This document shows positions 1 through 5,219 of a stretch of 5,251 nt of DNA, in pieces. A model generated the notes under the pieces. The model saw only the letters and a list, made by a program, of their open reading frames with translations, was not told the DNA's origin and ran no database searches. Numbering within the stretch: position 1 is the first letter of the stretch; each line of letters opens with the position of its first letter. Location: contig JAISEH010000010.1 of the NCBI GenBank assembly GCA_031264205.1, forward strand, positions 1 to 5,251, written 5' to 3'. The translations under genes were made by a program, and so were the position numbers. The DNA comes from Candidatus Margulisiibacteriota bacterium (GTDB lineage: Bacteria; Margulisbacteria; Termititenacia; Termititenacales; Termititenacaceae).

Positions 1-2
1 CT

Positions 3-78
<76 letters not shown>

Positions 79-93
79 ACAAGACAAAACGAT

Positions 94-121
94 TTTATAA
101 TATTGTCGTATATTCCGTAAA
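94..121 (-). promoter_or_regulatory. Candidate sigma70 promoter for the tRNA gene
   Basis: On the minus strand there is a -35-like TTTACG (116-121) and a -10-like TATAAA (94-99), separated by 16 bp. The predicted transcription start is near 87, about 8 nt before the mature tRNA 5' end, a normal distance for a tRNA gene. The region is AT-rich, so chance matches are possible. Confidence 0.4.
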
Positions 122-147
122 TAAGCAATTAAATTGGTATTTTTGCC

Positions 148-173
148 AAAGAAAAAACGCCGCGCGCTTTTTC
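148..173 (-). terminator. Possible intrinsic terminator after the XRE regulator gene
   Basis: A GAAAAA/TTTTTC stem encloses a short GC core (CGC/GCG, one A-C mismatch, 3-nt loop) at 151-173. On the minus strand the GC-rich core is followed by TTTTTTCTTT. It begins at the stop codon of the regulator gene, where a terminator is expected, and lies before the tRNA promoter. The GC stem is short. The structure is partly symmetric, so it could act weakly in either direction. Confidence 0.45.
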
Positions 174-504
174 AAAACTTGCGCGCCACTCGCTGTATAG
201 CCGTGCTGACCTGCGCGGTCAACTGTTCGGTGAATTTTCTTTTAAGGAAATCAGACATTATCGGCCGTGAAACCGGCGCGCCGCCCGGTTCGTCCAGCAA
301 AAATAAATGCGGCTGTATTTGCAAGGCATCGGCGATTCTGGCGATCATTTCGATAGACGGAAATTTACGGCCGGTCTCTATTTCGCATATATAACTGGCC
401 AGCGTATCACAGCGCAAACCAAGCTGACTCTGGGATATTCCGGCTTGTTTTCTGAATTTTTTCAAGTTACGCACGTAAATTTGTTTCAGTCGCTCAAAAG
501 TCAT
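172..504 (-). CDS. XRE-family helix-turn-helix transcriptional regulator
   Basis: A 110-aa DNA-binding protein, probably a cytoplasmic repressor. Residues about 12-70 form a Cro/C1-type HTH domain: NLKKFRKQAGISQSQLG, then a recognition helix around DTLASYICEIETGRKFPS, then IARIADALQIQPHLFL. The C-terminal 40 residues form a short basic, amphipathic tail with no recognised domain. An in-frame ATG at 531 would add nine residues, but neither ATG has a good SD. I prefer 504 because a minus-strand promoter (TTGTCA, 17 bp, TATAAA) predicts transcription starting at or within a base of that A, and because the palindrome 515-527 then lies in the promoter, not in codons. It diverges from the tail-collar gene and probably controls both that gene and itself through the two palindromes between them. 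The target is inferred from arrangement only. Confidence 0.85.
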   Translation of the reverse strand: MTFERLKQIYVRNLKKFRKQAGISQSQLGLRCDTLASYICEIETGRKFPSIEMIARIADALQIQPHLFLLDEPGGAPVSRPIMSDFLKRKFTEQLTAQVSTAIQRVARKF

Positions 505-510
505 GTTTAC

Positions 511-539
511 TTTATAGCTATCAGCTACCATATTGACAA
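511..539 (-). promoter_or_regulatory. Predicted promoter of the XRE regulator (leaderless)
   Basis: On the minus strand, TTGTCA (534-539) and TATAAA (511-516) are separated by 17 bp. Counting seven bases from the -10 puts the start at 504, the A of the regulator's preferred ATG, so the mRNA would be leaderless. The -35 overlaps the -35 of the divergent promoter (both lie in ATTGACAAT), so the two promoters probably compete. Palindrome 515-527 occupies the spacer. Confidence 0.5.
515..527. promoter_or_regulatory. Operator-like palindrome O1
   Basis: TAGCTATCAGCTA is a perfect 5-bp inverted repeat with a 3-bp centre. It lies between the -35 and -10 of the regulator promoter and just upstream of the -35 of the divergent collar promoter. 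A near copy is at 567-579. Binding by the adjacent XRE protein is inferred. Confidence 0.5.
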
Positions 540-560
540 TTAGCCATACATCGATATAAT
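533..560 (+). promoter_or_regulatory. Consensus sigma70 promoter of the tail-collar gene
   Basis: A perfect TTGACA (533-538) and a perfect TATAAT (555-560) are separated by 16 bp. The predicted start is near 567, giving a 56-nt leader before the ATG at 623. A promoter this close to consensus would be strong unless repressed, which fits the operator-like palindrome lying on its start site. Confidence 0.8.
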
Positions 561-565
561 TATAG

Positions 566-580
566 ATAGCTGTAGGCTAT
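566..580. promoter_or_regulatory. Operator-like palindrome O2
   Basis: ATAGCTGTAGGCTAT is an inverted repeat with one mismatched pair, and is a near copy of O1 (TAGCT, 3 bp, then AGCTA or GGCTA). It covers about the first 14 transcribed bases of the collar promoter, a classic repression position. The O1 and O2 centres are 52 bp apart, close to five helical turns, so both sites lie on the same face of the DNA. Confidence 0.5.
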
Positions 581-622
581 ATATAGTAAAACTTGCAGCA
601 TTAACTACAAGGGGGTATTTTT

Positions 623-1378
623 ATGACTATAGCAAGAGGCCAGCCGATGCTGGCGAGCGATATACTGGATCTGACTTTTTTTCCGATAGGCATGATCTTG
701 ATGATGGACGGGAGCTGGACGGACGGGCGCGGCGGCTGGTACATCTGCGACGGGCGGGACACGCCTCACGGCAAGACGCCGAATTTGGCAGATAAATTTA
801 TCCGCGGCGGATCATCGGCTGGCGGCACGGGAGGCGGATCGGCAACTTTGAGCGAAGCCAATCTGCCCAGCCATAATCATTCATTAAGCGGATTAACAAT
901 AAGTGGCGGCGGTGAACATTCACATGGTGTCGGCACTTTAGCTGCCTCAAGTAGTTCGGCGACCCATTCACATGGCAATGGCACTTTGGCCGTGGCAATA
1001 ACCGGTGGAACGCACGGGCATGCAATCACTGATCCGGGGCATACACATAATTTATATATGACTCCACAGACTGCAAATGGGAGTAATAATGGCAAATGGA
1101 GTGATGAATACGGTTCTTGGCAAAGCGGTAGAGTAAGTTCTGCGACAACAGGCATTTCTATAGCAGACACTACCGGCTCACATGCGCATGGCGCCACTGT
1201 TTCAGGCTCCACCGCAACCGACGGCGCCGCTCATGGACATGGCATTACCGGCAGCACTGGAGCCGCAGGGGGTTCTCCTACAATTTCCGGCGGCACTATC
1301 GGCAATACCGGAAGCGGCACGGCGTTCGATGTAACACCGGCGTATTACACGATGATTTATATTAAAAAAATGGCTTGA
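623..1378 (+). CDS. Phage tail-collar domain protein with seven HxH motifs
   Basis: A 251-aa protein. Residues about 19-63 match the tail-collar domain found in phage tail fibres and in bacterial proteins often annotated as microcystin-dependent: PIGMILMMDGSW, then GGWYICDGRDTP, then TPNLADKFIRGG. LSEANLPSHNHS follows, a typical collar-family segment. The middle is a Gly/Ser/Thr-rich, low-complexity beta-type region with seven HxH motifs at residues 84, 99, 115, 131, 140, 187 and 204. The end, FDVTPAYYTMIYIKK, is the usual family C-terminus. There is no signal peptide or membrane segment. The ATG has a purine-rich SD (AAGGGGG, about 7 nt away) and a consensus promoter. No other phage genes are visible in the window, so it is either an isolated phage-derived gene or a domesticated surface or fibre protein. 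In T4 gp37, HxH motifs bind iron in a trimeric fibre, and a similar metal-bound fibre is plausible here. The host role is unknown. Confidence 0.82.
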   Translation: MTIARGQPMLASDILDLTFFPIGMILMMDGSWTDGRGGWYICDGRDTPHGKTPNLADKFIRGGSSAGGTGGGSATLSEANLPSHNHSLSGLTISGGGEHSHGVGTLAASSSSATHSHGNGTLAVAITGGTHGHAITDPGHTHNLYMTPQTANGSNNGKWSDEYGSWQSGRVSSATTGISIADTTGSHAHGATVSGSTATDGAAHGHGITGSTGAAGGSPTISGGTIGNTGSGTAFDVTPAYYTMIYIKKMA

Positions 1379-1388
1379 GCAAGATTGT

Positions 1389-1835
1389 CTATTGCAAAGT
1401 CTTGATCTCTTTCACAAACTCATTGACTGTTTTGAACTGGCGGTACACCGAAGCAAAACGCACATAGGACACCGCGTCGAGTTTTTCCAGCTCCTCCATG
1501 ACGAGCAAGCCGATCTGGTCGGTGGATACTTCGTTCTCGTTGTTGTAGGGCAGTTTTTTTTCGATCATCTGAATAACCTGATCGATTTTCTCCATGGAGA
1601 TCGGCCGTTTCTCCACCGCGCGCAGCAAGCCCCTTTTGATTTTCTCGCGGTCGTAAGGCTCGCGGCGGCTGTCTTTTTTGATGACAAAAACCGCGCGCGG
1701 CTCGATGCGCTCGTATGAAGTAAAACGCTCGCCGCATTTTTCACATTCGCGGCGGCGGCGGATCACATCGCCTTCGTTTGAAGTGCGCGATTCGATCACT
1801 TTATCTTGATCCGTTCCGCAATAAGGACATTTCAT
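1389..1835 (-). CDS. nrdR: Transcriptional repressor NrdR
   Basis: A 148-aa ATP/dATP-sensing repressor of ribonucleotide reductase genes. The N-terminal zinc ribbon uses C3, C6, C31 and C34 (MKCPYCG and ECEKCGERF), followed by the family signature GDVIRRRRECEKCGERFTSYE. Residues about 47-137 form an ATP-cone (VFVIKKDSRREPYDREKI, later VRFASVYRQFKTVNEF). The length matches the usual ~150 aa. The reading frame is open further upstream, but the start at 1835 is certain: it gives the canonical MKCPYCG and has GAGGAG (1842-1847) 6 nt upstream, inside the end of nrdG. The nrdG stop is one base before this ATG, so the two are probably translationally coupled. As the last gene of the nrd operon it would control its own expression through the NrdR-like boxes upstream of nrdD. 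Confidence 0.95.
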   Translation of the reverse strand: MKCPYCGTDQDKVIESRTSNEGDVIRRRRECEKCGERFTSYERIEPRAVFVIKKDSRREPYDREKIKRGLLRAVEKRPISMEKIDQVIQMIEKKLPYNNENEVSTDQIGLLVMEELEKLDAVSYVRFASVYRQFKTVNEFVKEIKTLQ

Positions 1836-1836
1836 C

Positions 1837-2544
1837 TCAGGCTCCTCGTACCACCACTTTTTTGACAAACGGCTCAAACTGGCGCGCAAATAAATTTAAC
1901 TGGCCGGATGTGTACGCGCTGGCGTGGCTGTAATCCGGATTGAGCAAATGTTCACCGGCGTGAAATTGCTGCAAATAATAACACTCCGCGCCGTTGAGCA
2001 TGTCCGCCATGTCGGCAAATTCTTTTTCATTTAAAAAAGCCGGCAAGACTGTCGTGCGAAATTCGTAGGGAATACCGCTCTGCCGGATCAAATCGATGCT
2101 GCGTGAGATTTTGGCCGTGTCCACTTCGGTATTCACGATCTGCGGATACAATTCCAGCGGGCCTTTGATGTCCATCGCCACATAATCCAGCAGATTTTCA
2201 CGCAGTAAATTTTCCAGCATCTCGGGATTGGTGCCGTTGGTGTCTAATTTCACGGCGTACCCGATGTCTTTTATTTGGCGGATAAATTCCGGCAGGTCTG
2301 CGTGCAGAGTCGGTTCGCCACCGGAAATACAGATGCCCTCGAGCTGCCGTGTCCTGCCGCGCAGATACTCCAGCAGCTCGCCCTCGTCAATCACCGGCAA
2401 ACCATCCGCCTGATTATTCTTGACCAGCAAAGTGTTATGGCAAAAAACGCAGCGAAAATTACAACCGGCCGTAAAAATCGTGGCGGCAATTTTGCCCGGA
2501 TAATCGACCAGCGTGGTTTTTTGCAATCCTTTGATAACTGGCAT
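1837..2544 (-). CDS. nrdG: Anaerobic ribonucleotide reductase activating protein, radical SAM (NrdG2 type)
   Basis: A 235-aa radical-SAM activase that uses a 4Fe-4S cluster and S-adenosylmethionine to form the glycyl radical of class III reductase. The cluster motif is C28-x3-C32-x2-C35 (GCNFRCVFCHN). SGGEPT is at 74-79, KLDTNGT at 99-105, AMDIKGP at 123-129, YEFRTT at 160-165 and YYLQQF at 189-194. This set, and LQKTTLVDYPGKIAATIF at the start, are typical of the longer NrdG2 branch, not the short E. coli type. The ATG at 2544 has a GGAG about 5 nt upstream. It sits 24 nt after the glutaredoxin-like gene and directly abuts nrdR. Its substrate here is probably the separate 48-aa glycyl-radical polypeptide encoded upstream, since the large NrdD chain lacks the radical glycine. 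Confidence 0.93.
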   Translation of the reverse strand: MPVIKGLQKTTLVDYPGKIAATIFTAGCNFRCVFCHNTLLVKNNQADGLPVIDEGELLEYLRGRTRQLEGICISGGEPTLHADLPEFIRQIKDIGYAVKLDTNGTNPEMLENLLRENLLDYVAMDIKGPLELYPQIVNTEVDTAKISRSIDLIRQSGIPYEFRTTVLPAFLNEKEFADMADMLNGAECYYLQQFHAGEHLLNPDYSHASAYTSGQLNLFARQFEPFVKKVVVRGA

Positions 2545-2568
2545 TGTTTCTCCAAAAATTAGGGTGCG

Positions 2569-2811
2569 CTATTTCAAAACACCCGACACTTTTAATTCGC
2601 GATACAGCCCCATGTCGTTGCTGACCGCGCGTCCGTCGTCAAATTTGATAATCGGCAGCACAGCGTCGGGGCGGTCGGCTACTAAAGCCAGCGCCTCAGC
2701 CTTGATCGCAGGATCGCCTGTGCTTCTTTCTTCAAAAACGACATTTTGTTTTTTCAAAAGTTTTTTAATGTCGTCACATTTGTCACAATTTGGTTTGCTG
2801 TACAAAATCAT
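2569..2811 (-). CDS. Small glutaredoxin/NrdH-like redox protein
   Basis: An 80-aa thioredoxin-fold protein. MILYSKPNCDKCDDIKKLL gives the first strand and the dithiol motif C9-D-K-C12, and VLPIIKFDDG contains the expected cis-proline (P53) before a strand. GLYRELKVSGVL is the terminal helix region. A longer in-frame start at 2853 is unlikely: the start at 2811 has GGGAG 5 nt upstream and begins the fold directly, while the extra 14 residues would be translated from a hairpin-rich stretch. The gene lies between the reductase genes and nrdG. Some class III reductases take electrons from thioredoxin- or glutaredoxin-like proteins instead of formate, so this is a good candidate for the reductant of this enzyme. 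The exact redoxin subfamily is uncertain. Confidence 0.82.
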   Translation of the reverse strand: MILYSKPNCDKCDDIKKLLKKQNVVFEERSTGDPAIKAEALALVADRPDAVLPIIKFDDGRAVSNDMGLYRELKVSGVLK

Positions 2812-2829
2812 TTTAGCTCCCTGTTTAGC

Positions 2830-2862
2830 TTCGCCAGCATATCCTGCGGACACACTGGCGAA
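2830..2862 (-). repeat. 8-bp inverted repeat upstream of the glutaredoxin-like gene
   Basis: TTCGCCAG (2830-2837) and CTGGCGAA (2855-2862) are perfect complements around a 17-nt loop. In the transcript this hairpin would end about 9 nt before the SD of the redoxin gene. No U-tract follows, so it is not a typical intrinsic terminator. It could affect mRNA processing, stability or initiation. Confidence 0.5.
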
Positions 2863-2883
2863 ATATCCGCCGCTTTACCCGAA

Positions 2884-2908
2884 CTTCACAAGCGTTAGCG
2901 CCGTGAAG
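2884..2908 (-). repeat. Hairpin in the glycyl-radical gene/redoxin gap
   Basis: CTTCAC (2884-2889) pairs with GTGAAG (2903-2908), and inside it GCG (2892-2894) pairs with CGC (2899-2901) around a 4-nt loop. It is the middle of three inverted repeats in the 114-nt gap between the two small genes. No U-tract follows on the minus strand. Confidence 0.45.
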
Positions 2909-2920
2909 TGAGGGCAACAA

Positions 2921-2934
2921 GCGCGCTAGCGCGC
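2921..2934. repeat. Perfect 14-bp palindrome over a stop codon
   Basis: GCGCGCTAGCGCGC is its own reverse complement and contains the TAG stop of the 48-aa glycyl-radical gene. The surroundings (ACAAGCG, AGCG, CCGT) partly repeat those of the hairpin at 2884-2908, suggesting a decayed duplication of a short repeat. Confidence 0.5.
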
Positions 2935-3072
2935 CGTTACCTCGTAGGTTTTGCGGTCTTCGAATTCCTGCTGTTTGCCTTTGTTCCAGTTGGACACCGG
3001 ACGGAAATAACCGACAATACGCGAATACACTTCGGTCGCTTTTCCGCAAACGCTGTTTTCTTTATTTGCCAT
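2926..3072 (-). CDS. Stand-alone glycyl-radical domain of class III ribonucleotide reductase (split NrdD C-terminus)
   Basis: A 48-aa ORF starting MANKENSVCGKATEVYSR. It carries IVGYFRPVSNWNKGKQQEF and ends EDRKTYEVTAR. This is the C-terminal glycyl-radical segment that normally ends NrdD: EVYSR-V-GY-RPV followed by NWNKGK and an RK.Y.V tail. G21 corresponds to the radical glycine, and C9 corresponds to the last zinc-site cysteine before EVYSR. The preceding nrdD gene stops before any such glycine, so this ORF supplies the missing part. It begins 32 nt after the nrdD stop in a different frame, so stop-codon readthrough cannot join them. A strong SD precedes the ATG. The size and arrangement recall GrcA/YfiD, a separate glycyl-radical protein that rescues pyruvate formate-lyase, though GrcA belongs to another family. 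That it works in trans with NrdD is inferred; an alternative is that this is a relic of a broken gene. Confidence 0.9.
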   Translation of the reverse strand: MANKENSVCGKATEVYSRIVGYFRPVSNWNKGKQQEFEDRKTYEVTAR

Positions 3073-3080
3073 ATTTCTCC

Positions 3081-3087
3081 CCTCCTT
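3081..3087 (-). promoter_or_regulatory. Consensus Shine-Dalgarno site of the 48-aa gene
   Basis: Minus-strand AAGGAGG lies 8 nt before the ATG at 3072, inside the 32-nt gap after nrdD. It is the strongest SD in the operon. It supports the small ORF being a real, separately and efficiently translated gene. Confidence 0.75.
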
Positions 3088-3104
3088 TCTATATAATCTC
3101 ATTT

Positions 3105-5114
3105 TTACACCGGCGCCAGCTGCGGCTCCTGATTATAGACCTCCACCGCACGATTACATTCGTGATGCGTGCCGGAAATATAGCCGTGCTCCGGACAGAT
3201 CGAGAAAGTCGGCGTCACTGTAAAATACGGCAAGCGATAATTCTCGGCGATTTTTTTGACCAGCCGCTTGCAAACTTCCGGGTCTTCGATATTTTCGCCA
3301 AGGAAGCCGTGCACCACCGTGCCGCCATTGTAAAGCACCTGCAGCGCATCCTGATGCTCCAGCGCCTCAAAAATATCACTAGTCGCGCTGACCGGCAAAT
3401 GTGTAGAGTTGGTGTAATACGGAGACTCCGGCGTGCCAGCCTGTATAATGCCCGGAAATTGCTCGCGGTCACGCAGGGCAAAACGATACGTCGCGGATTC
3501 GCAGGGCGCGGCCTCCAGGTTGTAAAGATGACCGGTCTCTTCCTGATATTGTCTCAGTCTGTCGCGCATGAAATTCAAAATTTCGACAGCAAATTCTTTG
3601 CCTTCTTTGCTGCCAATACCTTTGTCCTGTCCCAGCAGATTGAGCAACGCCTCATGCATACCATTGATACCAATTGTCGAAAAATGCTGATCATACGAAC
3701 CGAGATAGGCGCGCGTGAAAGGCATGAGTCCCTTTTTAAGATTGGTTTCCACCACACCGCGCTTGATCTCCAGAGAATCTTTGGCCAGATCCATGACCGA
3801 GGCGAGTTTGGCTTTGAATTGTTCTTTGTTCTCGGCGGTAAAACCAAGGCGCGGCAGGTTAATCGTCACCACGCCCACCGATCCGGTCTGCTCGCCGGCG
3901 CCGAACAAGCCGCCGGTTCTATTTTTTAATTCTTTCAAGTCCAGCTGCAAACGGCAGCACATCGAGCGCACATCGCTGGGTTTTAAACTGGAATTCACAA
4001 AATTTTGAAAATACGGCACGCCGTACTTCGCGGTCAGCTTGAAAAGCAAATTGGCATTCTCCGTGTCCCAGGCAAAATCTTTGGTGATATTGTAAGTCGG
4101 TATCGGATAAAAAAACGGCCGTGCTTCGGCGTCGCCCTCGAGATACACTTCCATAAAGGCTTTGTTGACCATATCCATTTCTTTTTGGCAGTCGCCGTAA
4201 GTAAAATCTTGCGTCTCGCCACCAACTATTGCTGGCTCGTATTTCATATCCTCCGGACAAACCCAATCCAGCGTGACATTGGTGAACGGCGGCTGACAAC
4301 CCCAGCGACTCGGCACATTGAGCGAAAAAATAAATTTCTGCATTTGCTGCTTGACCTGTTTATAAGTCAGGCCGTCCACCCGCACAAAAGGCGCCAGCAA
4401 AGTGTCCAGTGAGCTAAAAGCCTGCGCGCCGGCGTGTTCCATTTGCAGCGAGCCGAGAAAATTCACCATCTGGATCACGACCACATCGAGATGCTTGGGC
4501 GGCAGAGAACAGATCTTGTGCCGCACGCCGCCAAAACCTTTTTTGATCAGATTTTTCAGCGACCAGCCACAACAGTACGCGACTATCGCGTGGCTCAAGT
4601 CGTGAATATGGATCGCGCCGTTGCGATGCGCGTCGGCGATAGATTTGGGATACATCTCATGCAGAGCGTAATTGGCGATGATCTTGCCGGAAATATGCGA
4701 CATCAAGCCGGAGAACGAAAAATCCGAATTGCTGTTCTCGAAAACACGCCAGTCGGTTTTCTCCATATATTCGTCGACGGCGTTTTTGACCTCGACAAAA
4801 GTGGACTGCGCGTCGCGTTTGCGCTCTCTTTGCTCGCGGTACAAAATATAAGCTTTGGCGGTCTTGGCATAACCGTCCTTGATGAGCACTTTTTCGACGA
4901 TGTCCTGAATTTCCTCGACCGCCGGTATTGAGCGCGCGTGGAACTGCTGATTGATTTGCGCGAGCACTTTGTCGGTCAGCTCCTCGGACAGCCTGTGGTC
5001 ATGACCGCCGACCGCCTTGGCCGCTTTGAAAATCGCGTTGGTAATTTTTTCATGGTCAAAATCAACGATATGACCATTCCTTTTGCGTATTTCTTTTACT
5101 GTATTTCCTGCCAT
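3105..5114 (-). CDS. nrdD: Anaerobic (class III) ribonucleoside-triphosphate reductase, catalytic chain lacking the glycyl-radical site
   Basis: A 669-aa enzyme chain that reduces ribonucleotides to deoxyribonucleotides without oxygen. Residues about 4-98 are an ATP-cone (VKEIRKRNGHIVDFDHEKI), the allosteric activity site. The ten-stranded barrel follows, with active-site regions HDLSHAIVAYCCGWSL (C181/C182) and VRSMCCRLQLD (C386/C387, one of which should be the thiyl-radical cysteine). NSTHLPV and VHGFLGENI are typical late motifs. The C-terminal zinc region is abnormal: C640-P-E-H643-GYISGTHHEC653 is present, but the usual final CxxC is shortened, then EVYNQEPQLAPV ends the protein. No glycine follows residue 648, so the radical site RV-GY is absent and the chain is about 35-40 residues short. 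No frameshift in the last codons restores it; the missing part is encoded by the next ORF. The start has AAGGAG 8 nt upstream. First gene of the operon. Confidence 0.95.
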   Translation of the reverse strand: MAGNTVKEIRKRNGHIVDFDHEKITNAIFKAAKAVGGHDHRLSEELTDKVLAQINQQFHARSIPAVEEIQDIVEKVLIKDGYAKTAKAYILYREQRERKRDAQSTFVEVKNAVDEYMEKTDWRVFENSNSDFSFSGLMSHISGKIIANYALHEMYPKSIADAHRNGAIHIHDLSHAIVAYCCGWSLKNLIKKGFGGVRHKICSLPPKHLDVVVIQMVNFLGSLQMEHAGAQAFSSLDTLLAPFVRVDGLTYKQVKQQMQKFIFSLNVPSRWGCQPPFTNVTLDWVCPEDMKYEPAIVGGETQDFTYGDCQKEMDMVNKAFMEVYLEGDAEARPFFYPIPTYNITKDFAWDTENANLLFKLTAKYGVPYFQNFVNSSLKPSDVRSMCCRLQLDLKELKNRTGGLFGAGEQTGSVGVVTINLPRLGFTAENKEQFKAKLASVMDLAKDSLEIKRGVVETNLKKGLMPFTRAYLGSYDQHFSTIGINGMHEALLNLLGQDKGIGSKEGKEFAVEILNFMRDRLRQYQEETGHLYNLEAAPCESATYRFALRDREQFPGIIQAGTPESPYYTNSTHLPVSATSDIFEALEHQDALQVLYNGGTVVHGFLGENIEDPEVCKRLVKKIAENYRLPYFTVTPTFSICPEHGYISGTHHECNRAVEVYNQEPQLAPV

Positions 5115-5143
5115 TTTTCTCGCTCCTTTTTTAAATTACAAAA

Positions 5144-5163
5144 TTTGGCTTAAAAATGCCAAA
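5144..5163 (-). repeat. Weak hairpin in the nrdD leader
   Basis: TTTGGC (5144-5149) and GCCAAA (5158-5163) form a 6-bp stem with an 8-nt loop. On the minus strand it is followed by TTTTG. It lies in the ~70-nt leader, upstream of the SD. It might be a weak attenuator, but in such AT-rich sequence chance is likely. Confidence 0.25.
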
Positions 5164-5165
5164 AA

Positions 5166-5181
5166 ACACTAAATATAGCGT
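5166..5181. promoter_or_regulatory. NrdR box 1 (promoter-proximal)
   Basis: ACACTAAATATAGCGT agrees with the NrdR-box consensus as I recall it (ACACwATATATwGTGT) at 14 of 16 positions. It lies just downstream of the predicted nrdD transcription start, so bound NrdR would block transcription. It is paired with a second box, with starts 33 bp apart. Confidence 0.75.
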
Positions 5182-5190
5182 AGTTTGCTC

Positions 5191-5219
5191 ATAATAGCAC
5201 ACCATATATGCGGTGTCAA
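5191..5219 (-). promoter_or_regulatory. Sigma70-type promoter of the nrd operon
   Basis: On the minus strand there is a perfect TTGACA (5214-5219) and TATTAT (5191-5196), separated by 17 bp. The predicted start is near 5184, giving a leader of about 70 nt to the nrdD ATG. NrdR-like boxes cover the spacer and the start region. The remaining bases to 5251 show nothing I can assign. Confidence 0.75.
5199..5216. promoter_or_regulatory. NrdR box 2 (in the promoter spacer)
   Basis: ACACCATATATGCGGTGT has perfect ACACC/GGTGT arms around an ATAT core. It matches the left half of the NrdR box well and the right half with a 2-bp shift. It lies between the -10 and -35, about three helical turns from box 1, as expected for the paired boxes NrdR binds. 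Confidence 0.62.

Noticed and set aside
623..1378. A prophage.
   Set aside because: Only one phage-like gene is visible, with no integrase, capsid, tail or lysis genes in the window.
1377..1407. GAGCAAGA/TCTTGATC inverted repeat as a terminator between the convergent collar and nrdR genes.
   Set aside because: The stem contains a mismatch, is AT-rich with a 15-nt loop, and has no clear U-tract on either side. I see no convincing terminator for either block here.
1836..1889. N-terminal extension of NrdR to an ATG at 1889.
   Set aside because: NrdR proteins begin MKCPxC; the start at 1835 has its own SD, and the extension would overlap the end of nrdG.
2812..2853. Longer redoxin start at 2853.
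   Set aside because: It would add residues with no similarity to the fold, and the ATG at 2811 has a good SD.
3073..3104. Intron, intein or stop-codon readthrough joining the two NrdD parts.
   Set aside because: The gap is only 32 nt, far too short for a self-splicing intron or intein, and the two ORFs are in different frames.
3105..3180. The nrdD truncation as a simple frameshift or sequencing error.
   Set aside because: No alternative frame of the last ~70 nt encodes the radical motif. The motif instead begins after a stop, a gap, a consensus SD and a new ATG, with partly repeated sequence. A one-base error cannot produce this. Decay of a duplicated gene is still possible and is listed as a refuting case.
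3066..3929. 287-codon open frame on the plus strand opposite nrdD, and other long antisense frames there.
   Set aside because: It lies wholly inside the well-conserved nrdD region, shows no recognisable domain, and its low-complexity basic composition is typical of the antisense of a GC-biased gene.
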